Source: Blastomyces gilchristii SLH14081
Lineage: Eukaryota > Ascomycota > Eurotiomycetes > Onygenales > Ajellomycetaceae
NCBI RefSeq assembly: GCF_000003855.2
Contig: NW_003101681.1
Span: 4,073,359 to 4,137,358 of the forward strand
Direction: 5' to 3'
Length of the DNA: 64,000 nucleotides
Part shown: piece after piece, positions 1-10,980 of the stretch
Layout: every line of letters starts with the position of its first letter
How positions within the stretch are numbered: position 1 is the stretch's first letter
Notes under the pieces: model-generated
What the model was told of the DNA's origin: nothing
The model's input: only the letters and a program-made list of their open reading frames with translations
Databases searched by the model: none
Translations under genes and position numbers: made by a program

Positions 1-605
1 AAGATAGCAGATCAGAAAATGCAGGATTTTAAGATACAGATTAATCTGACTGAGAAAAAGCAGTGAGAACTCTTCTCTGAGAAGATAGTAAAGAGAGATT
101 TTAAAATAATTATCATTTCAGATAAGAAGAAGAAGAAGAAGAATGAGAATGAGAAGTGAATTATAAAGAATGATAAGAAGAATGAGAAAGAGAAGAAAGA
201 TAATAAGTAGAAAAAGGTTTTTTCTTTTTATATTAGTTAGTTATAAGTTTGTAACTATTAGTTAATAATTGAAATTAATTTTAAGTTTTCAAAAATTATT
301 GTACAAGTTATAATCAATTATCAATATCAGGAATAATATATATATATATATTCAACTATCATGATTCACAAATCACTATAATGTATAAGTATCAACATTT
401 TTTCAACATTGATATTCATAATATTAATATATTTTTAATATATTATCTGATAATGTAATTTGATAACACTCTTCTTTCATAATATTATATTATTTCAGAA
501 ATATGATAGAGATTAATTAAGATTATTTATTTATTTTTATATATTAATAATATTCAATCTGAGTTAGTACTAAAATTATAACTAAGCTAAGAAACAAGAT
601 TATTT

Positions 606-705
606 NNNNNNNNNNNNNNNNNNNNNNNNNNNNNNNNNNNNNNNNNNNNNNNNNNNNNNNNNNNNNNNNNNNNNNNNNNNNNNNNNNNNNNNNNNNNNNN
701 NNNNN
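606..705. other. Assembly gap (100 N)
   Basis: Exactly 100 unknown bases, a conventional placeholder of arbitrary length. It lies inside hAT copy 1. The inverted copy runs across the equivalent site, and about 54 bp (13750-13803) lie between the two matching flanks, so the true missing length is probably near that. Confidence 0.97.
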
Positions 706-1639
706 AAAATAAATTATTATCTTTCTCAAATTATTATTATATCTACTGAATTCACTTCTTTCACTTCTTTTACTTCTATTGAAGATTCACAAACTCTTTA
801 AGAAATCACTGTGAATCACATAGTCTATGTTATTTATAATTCAACACAGAATGCTCTCTTTCAATTATAATAAATAATTACTTCATTCTTCATATCTGAT
901 TTCAGGTCATGAAATTTATGAAAAACTCAACACAAACACTGAGATAAACTATGAAATAATTATTAACAGATTATATTGTAGATTACTGAAGAGTCATCTC
1001 TCTGATACAATTACTGTCACTTCATTCAGAAACATTCATTATAAACTGATTATAACTCTAAAGAAATTTCTCAACATCTGAAGTTATTAGAATGTAAATA
1101 ATAAAAGAAAAATAATTAGAAAATTACTACTGAGCTAATAAGTTACTCTATCAGATAACAATTTTTGATAACACTTACTTTCTAATTTGAAGAAAATTAT
1201 ATAAAAATGATTATATATCAGTACTCTGATTTCACAACTCTTATCTAATAACTTCTGTGAATAATTACTTTGTATATATATATCTCTAAATCTTTCTCTT
1301 CAATCAATTAAAAACTCTGAATTCTGAATACTTCTTTAAATACTTAATTCAAATCTTCATATTTCACATTGATTCTGTCTTCAGTTCAATCTTGAGATAC
1401 ACTATAAAGTCAGTATACAATATCTAGAATCAGAGTTGAAGAATCATCAAAGAGTGTCTCTCACAGTGAATATATAAACTAGTACAAATAATCTTGCATT
1501 TATAAGAGTTACATGTTACTACATTGATGAGAACTGAACTTATTAAGAGATATTAATTGAATTTAAATTATTAATCAGTAGTCATACTAAGAATTATATA
1601 ACAGAGATATTAATAACTGTGATTAACAATAACTATTAA

Positions 1640-2700
1640 GATACTAGTCTCAGTCTTCTTACAATTATAACTGATAATGCTGCAAATAACTACACTATGA
1701 TGAAGAGCTTGAAGCAAAAATTAGCTTTGTATTTCTGAAATGATAAACAAGGTCATATTCTCTACATTACTCATATAATTCAATCTATGATACAAACACT
1801 GATAAAGAATCTTAATATTGAGATGAAGAATAATAAGATGACTGGTTCTTGAAATAAGAATGAGATGAAAGTGATTACTTAAATAACTTTTGTATTCACT
1901 TTATAAAAGATAATGTTTTTTAATAATACTTTTTAATATTGCTTTTTGATAGTACTTTTTAATAATGCTACTGTTAATTTTGAATAGATTGACTAATAAT
2001 TTAAATATCACAGATTTAAAACATTGCTAATGTAATTTGTACCTTCTCTAAATAATAACAATAATTTCATGATATTTAATAAATAAATAAATTAGTCACA
2101 TCACTGAACATGATACAGAATGTTAGAATATAATAAAGTTCAATATATGAGATAACTGTTCAGACTCTTTAATTATATCAGATGATTAATTATTAAGTGC
2201 AATACTCTGATCAGAAAAAGATTCAGATATTAAAACTTTCTAATATGAAGTGAACTCAGTTGAAATATGTGATTAATTTACTGTTTCAGTTTTATAAGAT
2301 AATAAAGACAGTCTCAATCACTTGTACATCAATGCTGCAGTCAGTCTAATGAGTATATCACAGTTTATTTACTCATCTTAAAAAGCAGTTGAATCACTTA
2401 AAAAGAAATTCAGTCTGAGATAATGCTATAGTGCAGACTATTATTACTGTAAGAAATAAACTGATATATTACTACAGTAAAACTGAACAATCTTTTACAG
2501 AGTACTATACTGTAACAGCTCTACTAGATTTCTCTTATTAAATTAATATCTACACTTCTCAAGATTGAACTGAGCAGAAATGAGACTTATATATCAAATT
2601 AGTTTGAGACTACTACAATATCAACTATCAGAGATTTGAATGAGCAGATATTAGAGATATAAAGACAGTGAAATACAATTCTCTAGTAAGTAATGATCTT
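1640..2700 (+). pseudogene. hAT transposase, degraded
   Basis: Around 1660-1830 the reading ITDNAANNYTMMKSL, then HILYITHIIQSM, matches the conserved hAT block with its catalytic aspartate (T-x-DNA-xNN) and the downstream H-x-x-H region. Around 2350-2690 a second reading (LIYYYSKTE, then TVTALLD, then WINIYTSQDW-like) matches the C-terminal hAT dimerisation region. Expected tryptophan codons read TGA, and several frames are broken, so no product is expected. A hAT transposase would act in the nucleus, cutting the element out at its terminal repeats and pasting it elsewhere. The same segments occur inverted near 12605-12805 and 11750-12130. Confidence 0.72.
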
Positions 2701-3465
2701 TAGTAACACTTCATATTATATAGAACTATAATACTAACTTTGAAACAGAACTTATATATATTGATTATAACTGAAAATCAGACAAAACTACATGATTGTA
2801 AAACTGAATTTAACTGCTATCTTCAAGATAATTCAACAAATTTACATGTTAAATCAATTCTAGAGCTATAAAAAATTGTTGAGAGTTTATATTTAACTGT
2901 TACACTGATGATGCATGATATTCTAACAATTTCATTGATAGAGATGAGAATGAAGTGAAAGTTCAACTTAAGCTGAGATATTTATTACTATCACTGAGAA
3001 CAATTATAAGAAGACATAATCAAGAAACTCATGATTATAAAACATAGAATTATCAGATAGTTTAATACCTCTGATCATAGTATATCAGAGAAGTGTAGTT
3101 TTCATGAGAAAGTAGAGAATAAACTTACACAAGAATGTATTTAGTTATTTCATGAGTGTTATTAATAATCATTATCAAATTCTGATTATATAAGCAATCA
3201 CTGAATGAACTGAATAAGACTGAATTTGATCTTCAGTCTCAGTCTCATTCTGATTTTGAAAGAATGATCATCTTTCACAGTTTATTCTGAGAAATTACTC
3301 TTATTTCACTGTTCTTGAATTAAATCTGATCATTTTTCACATCATTTCTCTTAGAAAGGTTCATTTTCAGATTTTTTTGAGGCTTGGTTCTGGTGAGACT
3401 CACGTCAAGAAATGTATGAGATCAGATCAAATGAGATCAAATGTGAAATTTATGATTCTGGTGGC

Positions 3466-4250
3466 CAGTTCAGTGATGCATTTCTGCAATTTCATTATCA
3501 ATGAGAGATGAGTTCTCAGGTACTCATAAAATCCAGGTAATTAAGACAATGTGAACATTATAAATTTATAATGAGACTTAATCTAAACAGATGAGCCTTC
3601 TCTCTACATCTCAATTATTTCCAGGCTGAATACTTCAGCATAACTGAGAGAGTGAATACAGCTTCATAAGAAGTATCTGATCATACATACAGATGATCAT
3701 CTCTCAAGATTTCACTGTAACTGTACATACTCTGATATCTGACTTCTCTGAAGTCTGTGCATTTCTGATAGTCTGCATGCTAAATGCAACAATTGTCTGT
3801 ATCACAGATATAATACTCTCTACTTCTTTGAAAAGAGAAATTGATAGTCACAGAGAAATTGAGTATTGTGAATATTAAGAATGTAAGTGTGAGTTTTCTT
3901 TGTTTTTTCTTTATTAATCTCTAAATTATATTCACAGCTCTGTTTTTGTTTTCTTTGTTTTTTTAACTGTTAATAAGAATATGATTTCTTCTTCTCTTTT
4001 TATACACTGCAGACTGTTCATCTCAGTAGAAACTCATCATCTTATAGTCTAGAGTTTATAAATAACAGTGTTAATATCTTTATTATAATCAGATTCTTAG
4101 TGAAAATCACATCATTCTGACTTATCAGAATTCATAGTATGAAAGTTATGTCTCAGCTTTCACAGATATTTTATCTGCTCAGATGAATCTTAAGTGAACT
4201 TATTCATCTTATTAGAATACTCTTATCACTGAATCTTGAATCAGAGCTCA
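3466..4250. other. AT-rich unassigned region between hAT copy 1 and Gypsy-1
   Basis: About 785 bp with no recognisable protein. One 61-codon open frame (3693-3878, +) resembles nothing I know and has no start or splice context to support it. It could be the missing 3' LTR or 3' UTR of Gypsy-1, but no second copy of the Gypsy-1 LTR-like sequence at 10565-10778 was found here. Two T-rich tracts lie at about 3893-3920 and 3945-3970. Confidence 0.5.
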
Positions 4251-6283
4251 TAATCTCAGTTCTCTGAGTCAATAATTTCTTTAATCTGATATTCTATTTC
4301 ACTCTCTGATACTCTATGAACAGAGTGATAAGTCATAGAGTGCTCTTCTGAAAATTCCTTGTATTTACAGAGTAAAGAGACATGAAAAACATTATATATC
4401 TGTAACTCAGATAATAGTTTCAATCTATAGAACTGTAAACTAACTTTCTTCATAATCTTATAAGACTCTGACTGTAAGAGATTCAGCTTCTTACTAGATC
4501 TCTGTATAATAATATTTTCTAGACTCAGTCAGACTTTATTATCTTTCTTAAAACTCTTTATAATACACTTGAAGTCATAGTATCTCTTCTGATACTCTTG
4601 AGTCTTTCTCAAGAATTTACAGACTTTCTCTCAGATATTTTGAATTCTCTCAGTCTGTTCACAGATATTATCACACTCTATAGTATACTCTCACAGGTTT
4701 ATCAAGATTATCTGCAGATGAGTCTTAGTGAGTATTTCAAAGAGAGTTTTATCTGTACTGACATGCTTTGAGTTATTATATATAAACTTTATAAGTAATC
4801 ATCAATGCACTCAGTCATTCTGATTGTAATTAACAAAGTATTACAGATACTGTTTTAATATACTTATCAGATACTCTGTCTGATCATCTGTCTGTTAATG
4901 AAAAGCTGTACTTAGATCTCATGAGATCTTCAGTATAATTATTAGATCAGATTAGAACTTTTCTACAAAGATTAATTCTCTATCTGAGATAATATTCACA
5001 GACAATTCATGTAACTGAATCACATCATGAACAAAGATATAAGTCAAATTCTTTGACTTTAAGTTCTTGTAGATAAGTATAAAGTATGCTATCTTAGTGA
5101 AGTAATCTACTATTATCAGCACACTGTCAAAGCAGACATTATATATGTTCTTACTTTCAGAGAGACTTATAAGAGTATTTATTTCTAGCTGTTCTCAAGA
5201 TTTCTGTGAGATGAATAGAGAAGTAAGTTCTTCATATAATCTGAACTGCACTATCTATAAACTCTGATAAATAGTATAAGAATTCACTATCTTCTTTATA
5301 AGTTCTCACATCTTCAGTCAGAAGTATTTTCTTCTAAGCAACTCATGAGTTCTAGTATCTATAAAATAACTTACTAGAGAAGAGTCATGATGCCTTTTAA
5401 TAAGTTCTATACATAGAAACTTATTCATAGATATATAAATTCAGCTCTCTCTTTATAAGAGATTATTTAAGTCTCTTCAATTCTTTATTTCTGCAGGATT
5501 AATCTCTGCTGTAAGTAGTTTCTGAATATACTGAGTATATTCATTCTTCAATTGTAGTTTAGACAATCTGAATAGAAGATCTTATAAAGACTTATACTCT
5601 GTTTTCTCTTATATCAGATCTTTCACAGTGCTTCTCAAAGTCTGCAAATTCTTCAGATTATAGATATTCTCTTCAAGAATTCTTATAGAGATTCTCAGAG
5701 TGTTGACTCTCAGTGTTATAGAGAGTAGTTATACAGACTTCTTTTCTCTCTCTTCTCTCTTCTCTTACAGAGAATTAAGAGACTCTTCAGTTAATCTCTT
5801 AATAATACTCAGTCAGAGTATTCTGTGAAGCTTTTCTATCTTCTCTAGTCTCTCTATATCTGTTAACCTGATCTTCTTGACATAGTCAGACCTGTGAGAG
5901 AGTTCATTCACTGAGTTCTTAGTTCTCTTAATATACTCTATCTTGAATCAGAACTCACTCAGTCTCTGAGCTCAGTAAATCTGTCATTATAAGAGTTTCT
6001 TGATTGAAGTAAACTATTACAAGCTGTTATGATTAGTTTTAACAGTAATCACTGTTACAAGACTCTCAAAGTAGTAATATCAGTGATGAAAGAATTTCAC
6101 TATTATAAAAAGCTTCTGATTATAAATGCTATAGTTAATCTCTGTGTGTTACATCTTTCATAAGAAAAAGATTACTGAAACTCAGTTCTTATTTAACTGT
6201 AGTTATAAGACTATTTCTGAAATTATAAAGAAGAAGATATCTGTCTTCAATCTGATTAAGAGTAAGAGATTAAAGTGAAATAG

Positions 6284-7275
6284 CTTAAAAGAAAAGAACA
6301 TCAAAACTAATAATTCATCTGCATTGAGTTCCTGCTCATATGAATCTTAATGGCAATGAATTGGCTGATTCAGCTGCAAAAAAGAGTTCCGAATTAAGCA
6401 GATCTATTCAAAAAACAGTGTCCTGGTCTTTCATAATGAGAAAGATAAAAGAATCTTGTTTAAACAAGTGAAATGAAAGCTGGTAGAAACAAAAGAAGAG
6501 CATACATTATTCAAGATTTGAGACAAAACCAAAGTGAAAATCTTGTTCAATTAAATGTAAAAAGAAAATATTCTCATCTGTAATTCAGCTGAAACTAGGA
6601 CATGGTTATTTCAAATCCTACATACGAAGATTTGATGATAGATTTGATTCAACAGAGTGCTCATTCTGCAATGTGAATGAAAATCCTGAGCATATTGTAA
6701 TGCATTATGCATTATACAATAGTCTCAGAGTCAGATTAAAGAAGAAGTATGATTTAAATCAATTAAATATGAGGTTCTTATTCTCAACTGAGACAGGAAT
6801 TAAATACTTAATAGACTTTCTATCAGAAACTCAAGCAGCTACAAGAAAATGGCTGAATTTAGAAGTATCTGAATATGAAGAGGCGGAAATTGATTAGATA
6901 TAGTCTGTTAAAACAGCTATACACTATCTTTTAATAATTTTATTTTGTTATAGTCTCTCTTTACTGTACTTGTTTCTTTCTGTTCTTTTCTATCTATCTA
7001 TTCAATGTGTCTATCTTTAAGACTATGTTCTCTTTTTCTTTGTCATGATATTTTCAAATGGTTTCAAAGTACTAGAAGGTGTTGAAATACTGTAATTTGT
7101 AAACAGTTTTTGTATTCTGAGCTGGAATTTTCTGATTTTGCATATCTGAAATTGATAAATGTATAATAGTTGACTCTATAGATATAGGAAAAACCCTGAG
7201 AACTAAAGGTTCTCAGGTAGATATCATAGTCTCTGACTGCATACATCTATAATTGAAGAATAATAATACTAATAA
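6284..7275 (+). mobile_element. LINE copy A, 5'-truncated (Tad1/I-like, with RNase H)
   Basis: The 992-bp 3' end of a non-LTR retrotransposon, inserted in Gypsy-1 in opposite orientation. A 13-bp target duplication (taaagtgaaatag) flanks it at 6271-6283 and 7276-7288. It encodes the end of an RNase H domain (PAHMN, then GNELADSAAK), then a C-terminal CSFCNVNENPEHIVM zinc-finger-like block, then a 3' UTR. The tail is an imperfect (AAT)n rather than poly(A). Its open frame 6673-6897 is intact, and it is less mutated than its host element, so it is a later arrival. Copies B (20829) and C (33558) belong to the same family. Confidence 0.88.
7196..7216 (+). other. Conserved stem-loop in LINE 3' UTR (copy A)
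   Basis: ctgagaac - taaag - gttctcag is a perfect 8-bp stem with a 5-nt loop, about 60 nt from the element's 3' end. The same stem is perfect in copies B (20888-20908) and C (33615-33635). It could be the 3' structure bound by the element's reverse transcriptase, as in other stringent-type LINEs; this is inference. Confidence 0.6.
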
Positions 7276-8910
7276 TAAAGTGAAATAGTATTACTATATC
7301 CGTAAATATCTGTTTCAATCTTACAAAGATCTCATGAGCTTCTAAAGTAAGAAAGTTCTTACAGCTCTCTCTTCTCAACAATCTTTTCATTCTTTATTTA
7401 TAAGATGACTTCTTCTTATTTTCATTCTTCAGCATATCTGTAAGAGTTAAGAAGATTCTCATGAATGCAAAGATAAATCATCTATAGAAATTCACAAAGC
7501 TCAGAAAGATCTGAATCTTATAAATACTAGTTAACTTCAGTCATGATAGAATAGTCTCAACTCATGAGAGTTTCATCTCAATATTATCTACAGTGATTAC
7601 ATATTCTAGGAAATTAATCTGACAGACACTGAAGTTGCACTTTATAAGCTTAATATACAGTTCTGCCTTATCTAAGATCTTCAACACAGTTTATATATAC
7701 TCAGTGTGTTCTTTCTTCTGCATGAAGTACATCATCACATTATTCAGATACATTATAACAAAGACATTCAGATATACATGAAGTATTTTATTGATGAAAG
7801 ACTGAAATACTACAGAAGCATTAGTCAAATCAAAAGACATTACTAGATATTCAAATAATCTCAGTGCAGTTTTAAAGACAGTCTTTTATTCATTCTCAGA
7901 TTATATTTACAGTTATATATATATATTAATCACATTCAGTTATGTGAATATAATAGCTTCTGTAAGACAGTTAATCACATTCTCAATCAGAGACAGAGAG
8001 TAGTGACTCTTTATAGTCTTGAAGTTCAGATCACAGTAGTTTACATACAATCTAAGATCTTTATTCTTCTTCTTTATAAATATCACAGAGGCTTCTGCAG
8101 AGATCTGTAAAGATTGAATAAAGTCATTCTTCAGATTCATCTTTACATAAGTCTGTAAGACCTCTGTCTCATGATGAAAGAACTTATAGATTGATTCTCA
8201 GAAGAGTTTCTACTCTTCTATCAAATCTATTATCAGATTCTTCTTATAGTGAGATGAAAGCTCAGCTGTCTTTGCTAAGCTGAATAACTCTGTGAGATCT
8301 TGATATTTCTCTGATATCTGAAGTTCAGTTTTCATGATTATGAAGTTCTTAGATATTCATAAAGTTATTATATAGATAAGCTTGTCTTCTCTAATTAACT
8401 CTACAGTATTAACTGATTCTATCTCTGTAAGTAAGTCTGTCAACACTGATCAGAAGTATAAATCTGACTTACAGACAGCTATGTATAAATTATGTCTTTA
8501 AAGTTATATAAGTCTCAAGTACATATCATCTATAATGTCTGTGATAATTATAGTTTCTATAAATCTTCTTCAGATTTCAGAGAGATCTTACAATTCAAAG
8601 ATAACTCTTGTAAGTTTCTCAGTTCTCAGATCTGAGTTCTTATATTCTGCTTATTGTAAGAACAGATTCTCAGTTTTTATCACTCAGCTCATTTACTCTA
8701 TGAGCTTTAGAGACACTATAGTGACCTGAGATTCTTAGTTTATCAATGCTTTTCATACTCATAAAGCAGCAGTACTACAGCACAGTCTCTCTCTGTGAGT
8801 ATGCATTTTCATTGAGAGAGTAACAGATTTAGATATCAGCTTTAAGACTCTTAAGAAGACTGTTGCTGACTCTGTTTACAACTTCTTAAATTTCTATTTT
8901 AATTTATTCA

Positions 8911-8953
8911 GACAGTTTGTATGAACATATTCTGATTTAGAACAGATACAGTA
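8911..8953 (-). pseudogene. Gypsy-1 gag zinc knuckle remnant
   Basis: On the minus strand the segment reads YCICSKSEYVHTNC. Against the retroviral-type CCHC pattern (C-x2-C-x4-H-x4-C), the first Cys has become Tyr and the His has become Tyr, both single transitions. It marks the end of gag. The rest of gag runs toward 10.5 kb and is interrupted by the MITE at 9676. Confidence 0.6.
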
Positions 8954-9675
8954 GAGAGTCTTTTTCTTAATCTCTCTATTATACACTCTGTTTATAGTAG
9001 TTTGTGAAGCTCTTTCTCTCTACTCAGCAGTCAGATGTGAATATCTCTGTGTCTTATTATCTTTTTCTGATAAATCTGTTCTCTGTTGTTCTGACTCTTA
9101 TAAAGCTGGTTAATAATTCACTTTCTACAGATCTGTGACTCTTATAGTAATCTGTAAGTAATAAATAAGAGTCATCAGTTTCTTCAGAGTTAAGAACTTA
9201 GAGTCTTACTCAATGAGCTTATTCTGTATATCTTTATTCAGTCTCTTCATGAATATCATTATTCAGGTCTTGTTTCAGAACTCTGTTTTTACAGATCTCA
9301 ATTCACATCATAATTTCATAAAGTACTGTGAGTAGTTTTTATCAGATTTCTCATCTCTTTTTCTAATATTAATGATTATAGCTCAGATGTTCTCTGTTTA
9401 GCTTACAGAGTCTCTTAACTTATTCTCTAGATAGATCTTGAGAACAGATCAGTGAAATCTCTTATAATCATTCTCTAGATAATTCAGCCAGTTCTTGACT
9501 TCAGTGTAGTAGAGATCTGTTATTATATAGGTAACAGCTTCTTCATCTTTTATGTCATATAGCTGAGCTTGTGAGTCAATTTCAAATGCAAACTTGTAAA
9601 AGCTTTTATAGATTGTGATTCAGTAAGTGACCTTAAGTGATCACAGCTTAAGAAAGTTTCTTTTCAGTTTACAGA

Positions 9676-10181
9676 TAGACAGACCGTGTGACCGTGTCTG
9701 AGACCAGAATCAGATTTTTTGATAGTCTCATTATCAATTTAACTGATCTCATTACACGGTTTTAACATTAGATAGTAGTCTCATACTGTCTCAGTGAGAC
9801 TTACTGTCTACTCTTATCACATTTTTCAAATGAAATCATGATTTCCACTTCTCAATTTAAATTATTTTTATTGCTTTAAATGACTTTGAATCTCATTTGA
9901 GTGTTATCAAAAAGCGTTACTTTTTAAAAAAGTAAAAATAGTCTAAAAAAGACCTTAAAATGTCTAAAAATAGTAACTTTATGCCAAGAATAGAACTAAA
10001 TGGAATCAAATGAGACTACTTTCTTATTTTTTTCAAGTCATGGTTTCATTTTAAGATCTGATATATAGTCACTTTGCATGTTTTTTCAATGACTAGTCCC
10101 AGTGGGATTCACGCCAAGAAATGTATGAGACCAGATCAAATGAAACCAAACGTGAAATTCATGATCTCAGCGGCCAGTCTA
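9676..10181 (+). mobile_element. hAT-derived MITE, copy 1 (506 bp)
   Basis: Bounded by imperfect inverted ends (tagacagaccg on the left, complement of tagactggccg on the right) and by a perfect 8-bp target duplication, tttacaga, at 9668-9675 and 10182-10189. Eight bp is the hAT hallmark. The last 90 bp match the right end of the long hAT elements (3465 and 10981), so it is probably mobilised by that family. It has no open frame. The ends keep CG/GG/CC while the middle is AT-rich. It lies in the gag region of Gypsy-1. A 507-bp relative is at 28875-29381. Confidence 0.88.
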
Positions 10182-10564
10182 TTTACAGATGTCTCTGAAG
10201 ATCATGTCTAGAGACTCAGTTCAAGAGTGTTTACAGATAGTAAGTATTTCTTGTAGAAAAATAGCTTGATCTTATAAGAGATACTCAAGAATGTTCTTCA
10301 CTGAGATTAGTTTGTTCATGAGTTCAGAGAGTTTCTCTATCACAGATATAGAGAATGATATCTTATAAGTGATTAATAAGTTCTCTGAGACTTCTTTCAC
10401 AGAGATTATTCATGATTCAGATGACTGCTTCTGAGTCTCTGCAGTAGAGTTCACAGAGATTGAAGCATATGAGTTTCTAGTTCTTTCAGTTATAATGAGT
10501 GATTGCTGACTGACTGAGCTTGAAATGTAAGAATAAATACTTATAGATGATTATTCAGGTGTTT

Positions 10565-10778
10565 GCAGCTTGACATGATATATACTATTAACTACTAGAA
10601 GTATTCACAGTAGAAAGATAAAATGTAGAAATCAAATGTATAATAGTATTCAAGCTGAGTTATGAATAGTATTTGTGAACTTCAGTCTATATAGTTGTGT
10701 GTAGCCAAGGGCTGCTAACTCTATTGATTACGTGAGAGATAGTAATAGGGGTAAAGAATCCGCGAGGGGCGGGATTTC
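10565..10778 (-). repeat. Probable 5' LTR of Gypsy-1
   Basis: On the minus strand this begins TGTAAGAAATCCCGCCCC and contains TATATAG. The sequence upstream on that strand is a Gypsy-3 fragment, so 10778 is a clean junction. The first 90 bp (10690-10778) keep many CG, CC and GG dinucleotides, unlike everything around, as do other element ends in this window. No partner LTR was found, so the inner boundary is a guess. Confidence 0.5.
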
Positions 10779-10980
10779 TTACAAGTTTAAACCAGATTCT
10801 TTCTTCTTCAACTTCTGAATTGAAGCTATAGTAGAGATGTTTCTCTTCTATAACTTATCAATGAATTTCAAAAGTAGTTAAGTTAAGAGATTATAGACTG
10901 TTTTATTCTTCATCAATTCAATAATAGTAAGATATAATATGAGAAGCTTATAATCTTCAGTGTCAGTTCTCTGCAGAGAT
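10779..10980 (-). repeat. Fragment of Gypsy-3
   Basis: About 200 bp matching 26857-27060 (Gypsy-3 copy 1) and 48243-48440 (copy 2), within pol. It is cut on the left by Gypsy-1 and on the right by hAT copy 2, so it is the remains of an older Gypsy-3 insertion. Confidence 0.8.

Larger units (their letters stand above)
1..3465 (+). mobile_element. hAT DNA transposon, copy 1 (left end outside window)
   Basis: This block aligns, inverted, with 10981 to about 14393. The shared right end (about 3390-3465) contains a run ending in ggccagt that also closes the two MITEs at 9676 and 28875. A degraded transposase can be read on the + strand (see 1640-2700). The element is AT-rich with almost no CG, CC or GG except in the last 90 bp. 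It enters the window already truncated, so the left terminal repeat is not visible. The superfamily call rests on transposase motifs and on the 8-bp target duplication of a related MITE. Confidence 0.75.
4256..8800 (-). pseudogene. Gypsy-1 pol (RT to integrase/chromodomain), degraded and interrupted
   Basis: RT: 8140-7940 reads FIQSLQISAEASVIFIKKK then LRLYVNYCDLN, matching the gypsy RT block with K-x-D-G-S and R-x-CVDYR-x-LN. The catalytic box at 7739-7750 reads YLNN instead of YLDD, so both aspartates are lost. Integrase end: 4453-4256 reads LQIYNVFHVSLL (usual I-HNVFHVSLL), followed by EIEYQIKEIIDSE, a chromodomain-like tail. The frame is broken in many places by TGA at expected tryptophans and by the LINE insertion. 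The product would have been the polyprotein that copies and inserts the element; it is certainly inactive. Confidence 0.78.
4251..10778 (-). mobile_element. Gypsy-1: Ty3/gypsy LTR retrotransposon, degraded
   Basis: Read on the minus strand, gag with a zinc knuckle (about 8.9 kb) is followed by reverse transcriptase (about 7.7-8.2 kb) and an integrase C-terminus with a chromodomain-like tail (4256-4453). This is the gag-RT-IN order of Ty3/gypsy chromoviruses. It carries two later insertions, LINE copy A (6284-7275) and a MITE (9676-10181). Its 5' LTR seems to be about 10565-10778; no 3' LTR was found. It abuts a Gypsy-3 fragment at 10779, so it probably inserted into a Gypsy-3 copy. Confidence 0.8.

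Noticed and set aside
544..729. 61-codon minus-strand frame
   Set aside because: It runs through the 100-N gap; the unknown bases merely create no stop codons.
7064..7246. Antisense frame in the LINE 3' UTR, also present at 33585-33767 and, shortened, in copy B
   Set aside because: Its recurrence follows from the repeat itself. Differences between copies change amino acids freely and copy B has an early stop, so there is no sign of coding constraint.
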